Below are positions 33,425-44,273 of a DNA stretch of 64,000 nucleotides, in pieces. The notes below the pieces were generated by a model, which worked only from the letters and a program-made list of their open reading frames with translations, ran no database searches and was not told the origin of the DNA. The first letter of the stretch is position 1; the number at the start of each line of letters is the position of its first letter. The position numbers and the translations under genes were made by a program. This DNA is from Salvia splendens (taxonomy: Eukaryota > Streptophyta > Magnoliopsida > Lamiales > Lamiaceae), in the NCBI RefSeq assembly GCF_004379255.2, contig NC_056041.1, positions 4,464,001 to 4,528,000 on the forward strand. The letters run 5' to 3'.

Positions 33425-33967
33425 TTAAGATGAAGCAGCGTCTTCTTCCTTCCACATCTCAACCCAATTCTTCTGCAGCTGTTCAAACCCTAGCAACGAT
33501 CCCTCTTCCGCCTCGTTCAAGCTTGTCGACAGACTGCCGTACGCAATTCCAAGCGCCGAAGCTCCGAATGTCAAAAAAGTAGTCACAAATGGCATCCATT
33601 TCGGCACGTTCCACGACCCATTCTCTATCACCACATCGAAGCCTTTCAGCAGGCCGAATCCAATTGCTAAAGGCATCCCGACGGAGGACAAAATTCTCTT
33701 GATCATCCTCTCCCACACCGCATCCGATATCTTATCGTCGTCGTCGTTGCCTCCGCCGCCGCTAGTCTCGCCCTTTCTCGCGACGGATTCGCCGCCATTT
33801 GGTCTGCTGGTGAAGCCTTTTGCGCCGCTCTGGAGCTGCCACTTCCGCTGCGACGGGAACGGCGTCTCAGGGCGATTAGTGTGGGGGAGCCGGTGGATCT
33901 GTGGCCATGGGTTTGGTCTCGTAATGTGAGATGGTGCTATCTGTTGGAGAATGGTAAGAGTTCTCAT
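33425..33967 (-). CDS. PAM68L: PAM68-like chloroplast protein (DUF3464)
   Basis: An intronless 180-residue protein. Residues 1-50 form a Ser/Thr/Arg/Pro-rich segment with few acids, suited to a chloroplast transit peptide. A low-complexity Gly/Asp patch follows (GGGGNDDDD, about 72-80). The DUF3464 domain covers about residues 83-175 with two membrane helices, near RILSSVGMPLAIGFGLL and WMPFVTTFLTFGASALGIAYG, and the family signature (E)EGSLLGFEQLQKNW. PAM68 assists assembly of photosystem II subunits; the closely related PAM68L (At5g52780 type, from memory) is linked to NDH complex assembly. The short length and single exon fit PAM68L better. The start is the first in-frame ATG. The assignment to the family is firm, the choice between the two paralogs less so. 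Confidence 0.85.
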   Translation of the reverse strand: MRTLTILQQIAPSHITRPNPWPQIHRLPHTNRPETPFPSQRKWQLQSGAKGFTSRPNGGESVARKGETSGGGGNDDDDKISDAVWERMIKRILSSVGMPLAIGFGLLKGFDVVIENGSWNVPKWMPFVTTFLTFGASALGIAYGSLSTSLNEAEEGSLLGFEQLQKNWVEMWKEEDAASS

Positions 33968-36487
33968 ATCTTTACTGTAAAATGTAAAATGTGTGTTTGC
34001 TTTAAGGATTTTTGGTGCGTGGTGTATTGATTTTAGTGATTAGAAATATCTTATCCACAAAAACGAATGGCTGTGTAGTCTCGTAAACGATCAACTTAAA
34101 ATTATTTCAGACGCCATTTTTTTTGTCTATTAGCAGGAAAAGGAGATGCTCCTGTTAATTTAGGGATGTCAAAGGATATTTTTGTGTTATATAGTAGAGT
34201 AGTATATTGTTTATTTGGATAGGTAAATATGCAATATAAAAGTGTTTAGTTAATTTTTTTGTCATTAAGTTGGATGAACTACCTTACTTCTCGGATATGT
34301 TTGATGGACTGTAAAATTTCCAGATTCATGTTGAAATAATTTTTTTCTAATTTTAAAACAAACGCATAAAATCAGTTTTCTCATCCCAATTGTCCAAATT
34401 TCACAGTTTTCATTCTCCGAATATGTTATGGCCTAGACACTGAGCCATATACTGAAATAGTGGTATGAGTTATGAAAAGAAGCCAAGAAAGTAAAGCTAT
34501 CTACTCAAGACAGTAAAATCACATGATAAAACATTGTGTTCTAACATTATAAAAAATTGAATCATATGCTGCTCTAGTTTGTACAGGAGTGTGCATAATT
34601 GAATGTTAGACAGCCGAAGCATATTTTTATCCTATGAAAGTGCATTTAATGAGTTGATGATCAATGTATGAATAAGGTTGAATCAATGTTGAGTATCACT
34701 AATTTTTTTCGGCATACTTTGAGTAGTTAAACAGTACTCATATACGTCACAGTTAACCTGAATGTAGGCCAAGGGAGAGACATGATGAGGGCACAACATT
34801 CTAGCTGAATTGAAATACTTGGCCTGGAAATAGTGGTGACTAAGGTATGCCAGTTCATGTTAGAAACTGATGGATTTTAAGTTCACTATGATGCAGTTTA
34901 TTCACAGACGGCATTAGATTACTTTTGGTTCTGTTCAAGGAAAGAGAAACATCTTTAGCCAACCAACCTTCCCCATACTAAAAACCGGGCAGTAACTTAG
35001 ATGGCCACAACTATGGTTGGGCTAGTCAGCATGTTTATTGCTTTAATTACTCTCTTTTTCTTTAGTTTTTGTCATAATAGTATGTAAGTTTTACAGTGCT
35101 ACTTTAACACATGTCCAGTGGCATGGGTGATTCAATCTAAGTTGATAATTTTTTCTTCACAAAGTCATGACCGTACATACAAATGTTGTAGGTAACCATG
35201 CCCTGTACACTTTATGCGGATGAGTCAAAGATGTTTGATCTAGTGTAATCATGTAGCTGGTGATATATAGCAAGCTTTTAAGAGGTGACTTATGTTAGTT
35301 GGGCATCGACTTAACATCTGTCCTCACGTGTTCCTTTTCTCACTTGGTTGTACACCTCATTTGCCTTCATGAAAGAAAGAATATGATTATATGTATGAAG
35401 TGATTCAAATGAGTTAGTATAGAAGCATACACATGTGGATGTTATAATTTAATATGTTCATATCTAAATGTATCGTACGTAGATATTTCATCTGAATTGT
35501 GATCAATTTATTATGTAGGTGGGTCTTATGTCAATAGAGAAGGAAGTAATTGATTTGGGCTAAAACTCTGCTATATTCCGCCATTCATAGACAGGTAATT
35601 CTTGTATACAACAAATACAATGGGAGATGAGGAACACATAGTGATTACTCTGGTAGATCATTGCCACTTGACAAGTAGAAGATTTGGTTTAGATGATCAC
35701 GGAGTGTGATCAATTTGTAAGTGGGGCAAAACATGTGCATCCAGTGAGGCTTGCAGACGAATCAGACAGTCATAGGAGAATTAATAATCAATTCACTGCA
35801 TAAGAAATATATCAATTCCCTCTAATATGTAATTATGTGCAATATGTGTTTTAAATTCTAATTTCCAAGATAATCAAACACCCTCTGAGTCTTCTAATTT
35901 GATTGGGATGACTCCTATGGTCATAGGCTCAGATTACTTCAAATTACCTTATCTGGAAACATGTTATGAGCTATCCATTAAGAAAATACTGATACCGTGG
36001 TAGGGGTGTGATCAATTGCTAACTTTGCTAACTCATCACCGCAGTGCATTAAAAATGTCAACACATAATTTTTATTGACATTTCAATATATTGTGTTTAT
36101 ATTATGCATTGACATTTTAATGTCATCGCGTTGGCATTTTTAATACAATGTGATGATGAGTTAGCAATTAAAAAGTTAGCAATATAACACACCCCTACTG
36201 TGGTACGAGTTATTAAATAAGCTAATATAGTTCAAATTGTATACACAAAACACTTACAACAATCATTGTGCTCTACTGCTCTATGAGAACAAGATCAGTT
36301 TGATGATTAGTTAGAAATTGAACTGTATGCTGCTCTAGTTTGTACAGAGTTGATTGTTTGGCTTTGGTAGCAGATCTAAGCAGATTATTTCATATATAGA
36401 GACTAAATATTACATACGGAACAATGCACTCACAATTTTACAGTCAGGATGCCAACCTGCTGATTTCAATCTTAAGAAGACGATAAG
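33968..36487. other. Intergenic, no gene seen apart from a MITE
   Basis: About 2.5 kb upstream of the PAM68-like gene and downstream of the CNNM-type gene. No coding exon was recognised on either strand. It contains the MITE at 36001-36197. Confidence 0.4.
36001..36197. mobile_element. Short MITE with TAGGGGTGTG ends
   Basis: The left end TAGGGGTGTGATCAATTGC and right end CACACCCCTA are inverted. The inner parts also pair: gctaactttgctaactcatc on the left against gatgagttagcaattaaaaag on the right, and gtcaacac/gacatt blocks in the middle. If the ends are GGGGTGTG, the flanking TA on both sides would be the duplication; an 8-bp hAT-type duplication is not supported. Confidence 0.65.
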
Positions 36488-39242
36488 TTATGGATGGTCA
36501 AGCCTTCTAAACTTCTCGTATGATTTTTGTTGAGCCTGCATGAACAAATTAATGCTCTAAGAAGCTGTGCTGCTTAAAACCATTATAATTGTTGTTTTTA
36601 ATAAAAAGTTATGGAGTTGATCAATATAGGGACAGATTAAATATGAGTCTTTTACTTTGCAGATTTGCAATAGTGAACTCTCCATTTTACATCAGTATTT
36701 CCTGAAAGCCTAACCTGATTGTAGATAGAGGGAGAGCCCTGAGGATGCTTGATTCCAACTGGAGAAGCCGGTGCAGAGTTTCCAGCGGAAGATGAAATAT
36801 GTGGACTGCTAATAGGCGACTGAATGTAGGGAGAGAGGGGGGAGCGCATCAGAGCTGTCTGGTGGTATGAAAATGGCGTTTGATGGCTCGAAGAATAGGG
36901 AGAAGCTGTTGGGGTACGCAGCTTTCCAGGAGATTGTGATGACATTTTCCCATTAGTAATCAGATTGATTTTAATTCTGTAAAAAATGATGAATCTTTAG
37001 CAACTTCCTCTGTACTGAAAACTAGAAGTTACTAGGATAGTCATAACTTACTGGTTATGCAAGTCAACATAATCATCAGTTTCATCATATATTGGTTCCT
37101 GCAGAAGGAAGAAAGAGGCATAGCAGAGTTAGTGCAGTTAATCTGGTGCTAGTTGAAACAACAGTATTTCACTTGAAACACGACCTGAAGTAGTTCTTCT
37201 AAAACGTCCTCCATTGTTATTATGCCAAGAACTTCTTCATCTCTATGAGGGATAGAAACTAAACAATCGACATTAATGGTTCTGTCTGTCTGTCTCTGTG
37301 CCAAATTTGATTTTGAACTTGCACTCTCTATAACATCATTCAGGGGAGTAGTGCTCTTAACCACTACGGCCATATGGCTTTGCCCTTTCTGGAATTGGTT
37401 TAGTATGTCGTACAGTGGTAGGCACTCATGAACTCTGCAAAACATATCACTTTCTCAGGATGAACTATCCAAGAGGTTCTTAGTCATAAGATCACTGTAT
37501 GAATCATCATACCTTGGTATTCTTCGTATGGTTAGATTTCTGATTGGAGTCCCATCTTCTGGACGGCTCTTTATTAGATTCTTTACCTATGTCAAGTCGA
37601 CAGTTTGGAAGTAACAGTATGCGGTGAGTGAAAAATTCCAAGGCAAGAGATGCAATAATTTTAATTAGATTTCCTGCTGCTACGTCATTAAGGCAAGGTA
37701 TAGATTTTTGATGCATGCATTAACCTGAGAAAGAATTATCTATATTAAGGTTATGCATAGGAGTGCGTACTTCTTTTACGCTTACTTCTCCCTTCTTGTA
37801 ATTGCATGCATTCTTAACAGGTAACTGTGAACCACATAGGAAAGTTTTGTTTGGTTGAACTCACCAGTACAAGCCCAACAATGTTAGCCGGGCTTCCCAA
37901 GTAGACAGGCACCCGGCTATGCCCTTTGCTCAATATTAGACCCATTGTGTCACTGAGGAAGAGATCAAATAATCACAGAGGAACAAGAAAATCTTGCAAT
38001 GGAGAAAAAATTAAGGTGCAAGGGCATATCATACTTGTCGAGTTTAGCATTAAAATCTAGAGAAAATACTGAAGATAATGGTGTCATTGCATCTTTCGCT
38101 GTCTTTGCAGTCAAGTCTAGTGCTCCAGAGATAATGGTTGTTTCATTGTGGGACAATTCACCCCCTTTTCCTGCCTGATTGCTCAAAATTGTTCACATGT
38201 AGGGAAAACAGTGAAATTGATGCTGTTATCTACATTGGTGTTTGGTAATGGACAATTGTGCAGGTTGTGAGCTTTTAACTAACCTCATTTCCATGCATAT
38301 CGACAAGTATTTTCAGCTCCGCACGCCTCAGCAGAGCAGAGTGCCCCTTCCCAAGCAGCAAGTCCAAAAGCTTGTGGTATGTGCAATACAAACTTAACTT
38401 ATTAGATGGGATATATGTATTTCTGTTTTTTTTAAAGGGAAGATGGGATATATGTTGATTATATAGATAGTCGTTTAGTTTCTTTGCTTGTGAGTTCGAC
38501 TGAAAGCTTGAATTACCTTACTGATGGGGTATGATAGAGGAAAAACAATTATGACTAGCAGTCGAACCACTACTGATAGCCTGGCACCAATGTTCAATCC
38601 GTATCGGGAGCACACAGCTTGAGGGATAATCTGATAAAAATTAACATTGTTGATTTCATGTAATTAAGATGTTAACAACTTTGTGTGTCCTGATAGAAAC
38701 TACAGACCTCTCCAAATGTGAGTATGAGTGTAACTGAGATTAACACAGCACCCCAGGCGGGGAGAAGAGAATCAACGAAAATAGGAAGTGCCTTGCATGA
38801 ATCAGAAACAAACTTGAGTTGATGAGGAATAATTTTTCCATTTTAAGACACTATTCTAATGCGAAAAAACGGTACTGATGTTTCATGTAACGATGGATAC
38901 CTCCATGGCTAGGGCGTTACATATGAGGAGTGTGCAGAGCAACAAGTGCTGATTCTTGACAATAGGGAGAATCTTTTCTGAGAATATAAATTAATAAGCC
39001 GTTTATCAACTAGATTCTTGAACGAAAACATGTGTGTCTAGCGATAATTGAAGATACTGACCAGCATTCTTTCTGTCTTCTGGCTTGCCAGCTTTGATGA
39101 GGACTTCCAGATCAACGAGGCTGAGGGACATCAGTCCTAGAGTAAGGCCAGACATGAGTCCTGCGAAACAAACAAGCGCGATGCATATCACTAGATACAC
39201 CCAAAACATCGTTTCACAGCATGGGACATCATTTGCTGCCAT
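36488..39242 (-). CDS. CNNM/CorC-type DUF21 and CBS-domain membrane protein
   Basis: Twelve minus-strand exons: 39062-39242, 38901-38977, 38708-38791, 38517-38630, 38284-38370, 38035-38174, 37865-37952, 37513-37586, 37185-37434, 37052-37098, 36715-36976, 36488-36535; 483 residues, close to the Arabidopsis relatives At4g14230/At4g14240 (about 495). The N-terminal DUF21 (CNNM) transmembrane domain covers residues 10-190, including [21 protein letters not shown] and [25 protein letters not shown] pair follows (about 200-355, with [22 protein letters not shown] and the [17 protein letters not shown] end). The C-terminus is Ser/Pro-rich. Relatives move or sense Mg2+ or other divalent ions; the plant substrate is uncertain. 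The 36652-36945 ORF track continues past the last splice donor and is intron read-through. Confidence 0.9.
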
Positions 39243-41324
39243 TGCAATCTAAACAGGTATGCACTAGATTTGGTTTTGGTTCTGTTATGGATAAATTCTG
39301 TTGAAAAGTAACGATATACTTATATAAGTGGAGGACAACGATAGTGGACCAATCGCGAACACAACAGACAAGAACTCTTAGCTTTTGAGTAAGATTATGA
39401 TGGTTATTGGGGAATGATGATAGCATAAGCAATAATAATAAAAATTTGTGCATAATGCGTGATTAGTGAACTAAACTTCCTTTCTTTACTTAATTTCTAC
39501 GTTCTTTCTTTCTCATTTTTTGTTGTAATCTGCTTGTCTTAGAATTCAAGATGGATTTCCACCACTGTTCCATGTTTTGAATTTATAACTATTTAGGAAA
39601 ACAAAAAGGGAAACGCTCTATATGAATAATGGGCCGGTTGGGTTATATCATTATACTAATCAGTTTCCATGCATGGTTGCTGACCGACCAAGCAAAAGTT
39701 TTAGTTCTAGATTCTTACCAGTTTGTTTGTTTGTTTGTTTTTGCTAACGTTACACATGGTTATATTTTCTCGTAGAATTACTTGCAACTGCTCCAGGTGG
39801 TATCTCGGCCGGTAAGGCATTTGTAAGAATAGAAGACATCTCGATAATGAGTGTGCCACTTGACCAACGAGGCCCCTCAAGGACTTTTGCTATCCTAGGT
39901 TTCAAGGCTCTTGTCGATGTTGGATTTGAGAAGGCAACCCTTTCCCCTCTCCTTGAGTTCAAATGCAGATACCAAGAAAAGCACCAAAGTTATAATTGTA
40001 ACATTATAATAGAGTCATGCACAGTTCGGTTTAATAATATTAGTTTGAAGCAGAGTACTGTAAACTAATATTGCCTGATTTGGTGGGTGCTGAAGGTCTT
40101 AAAAAAGTAGCATAACACAAACTGGGATATTAGGTAATTGATTAATTGGAAATGTGGCTGAATGACAAAACAAAAGGGCAGTTCTTTTATGAGGTAGGTT
40201 GTATCTCTTGATTTAGGTATTAAGATATTATTATGCACTTTACGCGCAGAACACGCGGAGTACAGGTCACTTGGCTAATTAATTTTGTAGTAATTCATTT
40301 TGGGGTTTATGAACGAGGTAAGATTTCTAAAAATGATTGTTTATACTCTAATTTGGTGTAGTGAAAAACATGAATCTATGTAACAATTCCAGAATTAAAC
40401 TATGGTACAAAAGGTTGAAATCCAACAAAAATATTAAAAGTGGAACACAAAAATGGAGTTGGATAGATGATCCCAAGTATTCAAAATGGGATGGGAGAAG
40501 AAGGAATATTAAAAAATCACATAAGTCATTTTTTGTCCTTTTCTTTGAATAAATTTAATTTGCATGTTCCCAATCAATTTTGCACATCATGGAAAAGACA
40601 CGAATAATTCCGAATTCAGTACGGTGGTGGAGAAAGAGAGTTGGGTACTTGGCTTGGACTCTTGGAGATAATAGCATCATTATAATACACAAACTAGGCG
40701 AGGCCGCTTTGGCCTTTTGAGTGTATGCAGGAGGCGGCGGCCTAGGCAGCTGTCTAAATGGTGATTAATCAGTTATCAGTTATCGTTAATTGATAATCGA
40801 ATTTTGAACAACTGATACAATTACTTCAAAATGCACAAAGCTAAACCAAACTTGAAAATTAACATAAAATTTACACGAAAAGACTACTGAATCCTCTTTC
40901 TAGTAAAAGAGTTTGGTGTTGCAGCCAGGGAGAAGCAATACCACCACAATACTCTAAAATTAGATCTGGGAAAGATCAGATGTCATATAGTCAATTTGAT
41001 ACCTCTGCTCCAAGAATTTAGACAAATAACCCATAAGTGCTCTACATCAAAGGAGGAATAAAGAAGAAATCACTACATCAAAGGAGGAATAAAGAAGAAA
41101 TCACCATCACCATCACCATTGTATAAAAAGAGAGAGCATCCACTAAATTCGATTTTCATAACTCAGCATCAAGAACAACTCTGAACATCCATCCAAAACG
41201 CATAACTCATGCATGAAGTAAGGAAAAATTGAAATACCAGGACAAATGCAAGAGTGTGTTCTCTACCGCAAGAGCAGGTATCTGTATCATCCAAAAATGA
41301 AATGCAAACCACTATTCATATGAA
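39243..41324. other. Upstream of the CNNM-type gene; no gene called
   Basis: The first 200 bp should hold the CNNM-type promoter. A (GTTT)n run sits at 39720-39740. At 39775-39990 both strands are open for 65-70 codons with coding-like composition, but I do not recognise either translation. A 30-bp duplication (catcaaaggaggaataaagaagaaatcac) lies at 41045-41103, near the tyrosyl-tRNA synthetase 3' end. Confidence 0.35.
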
Positions 41325-42740
41325 TCAAGATATTCTCACAATCATCTTGTTCTTCTTCCCGGCTGACAAAAGGATAACCTTTCCATCAACAATGTCATCC
41401 GCTTCAATCTTCTTCGCCTCACTATCAACTCTGTTATTATTCAAATACAGTCCCCCCTGCTTGAGCAGGCGCCGAGCAGCCGATTTGCTTTCAAGAAGGC
41501 CAGTGCAGACTGAGAGATCCACAAGAGATATGTCCAACACCTTATCCTGCGGCAGAGAAAACGATGGCACATCCTCTGCAATACTCTCTATTGTCTTCGA
41601 ATCCAGCTTCGTCTCAGCCCCGGGCCTCAACGCCTCTGTGGCCTTGAGAGCCTCTGCGAGACCCTCATCGCCGTGGACAAATCGCGTAACCTCCTCCGCC
41701 AGTCTGCGCTGTGCGGAATTGGGGGAATAGCCACGGCTCTGCATTTCAATTTCAATTTTTGAAATCTCATCCATGGGGAGAAAGGTTAGAATCTTGAGGA
41801 ATCTCACGACGTCGGCGTCAGAGATGGAGAAGAAATACTGGTAGAATTGGTAGGGCGATAGCAGCGACGGCGAGAGCCAAACGGCGCCGTCTTCGGATTT
41901 CCCGAATTTGGTGCCGTCGCTCTTGAGGAGGAGAGGGAATGTGAGGCCGTAGGAGCCTTCGGTTTGGAGAATTCTGCGGATAAGGTCGGTGCCGGCGGTG
42001 ATGTTTCCCCATTGATCGCTTCCCCCAATTTGGACATTGACGCCTTCGTCGCGGAATAGATGGAGGAAATCGTAGCCCTGGAGCAATTGATAGGTGAATT
42101 CCGTGTAGCTCATTCCCTGCTCCGATTCGAGGCGGCGGCGGACGCTCTCCTTCGACATCATCGCGCCCACCCTAGCGTGCCTCCCGACGTCGCGCAGGAA
42201 ATCCAGGAGCTTCACGTCCTTCCACCAATCGTAATTGTTCAAAATCGCGACGGCTGCGGCGGAGGATGGAGACGCCGTCGGGGGAGAGACGCGTTCGAGA
42301 ATGGTGAGGATTGAGGCTGAGATTGCGGCGACGTTTCGATCGAGGGCAGCGAGATCCAATTGGGGACGCTCGAGGCTCTTGCCGGAGGGGTCACCGACGC
42401 GGCCGGTGGCGCCGCCGACAAGGGCGACGGCGCGGTGGCCGCAGCGGAGGAACCAGGAGAGGACGATTAGGCCGAGGAGGTTTCCAAGGTGTAGGCTGTC
42501 GGCGGTGGGGTCGAAGCCGCAGTAGACGCGGAGGGGAGGGGAGTCGGGGCGGCGGAGGGAGTCGGCGGTGAGGGAGTCGAGGAGGCCTCGCTCTTCGAGG
42601 ATTTGGACGACATTGCTGCGGGAGGAGTAGAGGCGGGTGTTGTAGCTAAGGGGAGGGCGGTGGCGGAGGAGGAGGGGCGAAGCGAGCCTTGTGGTGGCGA
42701 AGAGGAGTGTTCGACAGCAGTTAGCAGCAGCAAAAGCCAT
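41325..42740 (-). CDS. EMB2768: Tyrosyl-tRNA synthetase, chloroplast/mitochondrial (bacterial type)
   Basis: A single-exon gene for 471 residues. The first 40 are rich in Arg, Ser, Leu and Ala with few acids and read as an organellar targeting peptide. The class I catalytic domain shows the HIGH-type motif HLGN (84-87) within YCGFDPTADSLHLGNL, the tyrosine/tRNA segment QIGGSDQWGNI (237-247) and the KMSKS-type loop KFGKS (278-282). A C-terminal S4 RNA-binding domain (about 405-471) ends the protein. It charges organellar tRNA-Tyr and is likely shared by plastids and mitochondria, as for Arabidopsis EMB2768 (At3g02660, from memory), whose loss arrests embryos. I start at the ATG at 42738-42740. 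Length, motifs and domain order are complete, with no damage. Confidence 0.93.
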   Translation of the reverse strand: MAFAAANCCRTLLFATTRLASPLLLRHRPPLSYNTRLYSSRSNVVQILEERGLLDSLTADSLRRPDSPPLRVYCGFDPTADSLHLGNLLGLIVLSWFLRCGHRAVALVGGATGRVGDPSGKSLERPQLDLAALDRNVAAISASILTILERVSPPTASPSSAAAVAILNNYDWWKDVKLLDFLRDVGRHARVGAMMSKESVRRRLESEQGMSYTEFTYQLLQGYDFLHLFRDEGVNVQIGGSDQWGNITAGTDLIRRILQTEGSYGLTFPLLLKSDGTKFGKSEDGAVWLSPSLLSPYQFYQYFFSISDADVVRFLKILTFLPMDEISKIEIEMQSRGYSPNSAQRRLAEEVTRFVHGDEGLAEALKATEALRPGAETKLDSKTIESIAEDVPSFSLPQDKVLDISLVDLSVCTGLLESKSAARRLLKQGGLYLNNNRVDSEAKKIEADDIVDGKVILLSAGKKNKMIVRIS

Positions 42741-42961
42741 CAATTCTCGTGAATAAATGAATTAATCAGAGAAAATTGAGATATGAGAAACCCATTGTTT
42801 TACTGGTTTAAGCTGAATGGTGTGTGGAAGAGGAAGACGATGTCTTCCATCAACCCTATATCCCTTTTTTGTTTTATTTTGATCTTCAGATGAAAAGTTT
42901 AAATACTCCTACTTAATTTATTTAAATAACAAAATACGTAGCGGAAATGGTCACTCATATT

Positions 42962-43085
42962 TCATTCCTACTCCAACACTCACAATATAATAAAATAATA
43001 TTATAAAATTCCACTATCACTTATATGTTTATAACATTATTTTATTGTGTTATGAGTGTTGGAGTAGGAGTATTGAAGTAGGATA
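42962..43085. mobile_element. Short foldback MITE upstream of tyrosyl-tRNA synthetase
   Basis: The left arm has cattcctactccaacactca followed by caatataataaaataatattataa. The right arm is its reverse complement (ttataacattattttattg..tgagtgttggagtaggagt). The arms are about 45 bp each with a loop of about 30 bp. No ORF. Confidence 0.7.
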
Positions 43086-43135
43086 TCCGAATACTTACTA
43101 GCAGTACTAACAAAAAAATTGAATAAGATTTCATG

Positions 43136-43890
43136 TGTTGTGTTTTAAATCTTGTAAGCCCAGGACAAGCAGATACAAGCATTATTTAGTTAATCAAATT
43201 AGGAATTTGTTATCTTTTTTATATCTTTATTTTTTTGTTTATTAAGTCAGTTATTAGTATTATATATAGGAGTTATTGTAATCATTTGAGGAAATGATAA
43301 AAAAATATTAATATTATCGTTCATTCTCTTCTTCAAAGTGAGAAAATCGTCTTGCTCGACGGGCACTTGCCCAGTCGATCTACGAACACCGATTAGCCAG
43401 ATAGGAGGTTTATCCTATCAAATTGGTGCTTTCATTACGATCTCAACCTCCAAAACACCGATCGAATCAAGTGCCCGACGGGAATCCACCGCGCACAGCA
43501 ACTAGCCACACCGATCGAACCATAGCTACGTCGCTGCCCGACGGGAATCCACCCGTGCACAACAACTAGTTATGCCTTCCCACCATCTCGAACCAAAATT
43601 GCGCTGCTGCCCGAGGGAAGACGTTCCGTGCACAAGACCAGATTTGGTTGCCGAGTCCCGCCTGTCCGCCGAGCTCTAGCCGCCGGACAACCCTACTTCC
43701 GCAGCCTGACATCACACCGCCAATAGCCCACCAAAGCTGATGTTTTCCTAAGTGATAAAAAATATCAATATTATCGTTCATTCTCTTCTCCAAAGTGAGA
43801 AAACCGTCTTGTTTGACGGGCACTTGCCCGACAGACATTTATTGATCGCCATACATTTATTGATTGCCGATCAGCCCGATATGAGGTTTA
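43136..43890 (+). mobile_element. LTR-retroelement remnant with two partial terminal repeats
   Basis: About 110 bp around 43310-43420 (attatcgttcattctcttct..gacgggcacttgcc..ggtttatcctatca) recur at 43755-43890. The first copy continues straight into attggtgctttcatt, which resembles a primer-binding region. A TGTTGTG at 43136 could be the LTR start. The 330 bp between contain GC-rich gag-like or leader sequence (cccgacgggaatccacc twice) with no intact frame. I read it as a short or deleted Ty3-type element, or a TRIM. Confidence 0.55.
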
Positions 43891-44273
43891 TCCTATCACA
43901 AGCCCGCACTGTTCAATTCATTTTAGCCCAGACTGAACTCTCTCTAAAACCGTGATATGTAACATATCTGTGAAGACAAGTTATCTGAGGCATCCCCCCC
44001 CCCCCCCAATCTCATTCAGTTTTATTTCATGCCTCCCCCAATTATGATTAAGGGAACCAGGAGTAACGAAAAAAATTATAATTGCGTTGGTTTTAAAACG
44101 GCAATGTTTGGTCCAAAAAATTTGAACTTGAACAAATGTGTAACATCTTGAACAAAAACGAGACCAAATTTCCATCATTATGAACTTGTTGCAGTTAAGG
44201 AATAATAAATGAAAGAGATTCAATACTAGATGCTCTGTACAACTTTGGGAAGAAAGAAAACAGAATGTACAAG

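Noticed and set aside
36652..36714. CNNM-type protein ending at the stop at 36652
   Set aside because: These codons follow a good splice donor at 36714 and are intron read-through; a short final exon at 36488-36535 closes in frame.
41804..42733. Several overlapping ORFs of 60-96 codons on both strands across the tyrosyl-tRNA synthetase gene
   Set aside because: They overlap a complete, motif-bearing synthetase frame in GC-rich sequence, where stops are rare; none has a recognisable domain.
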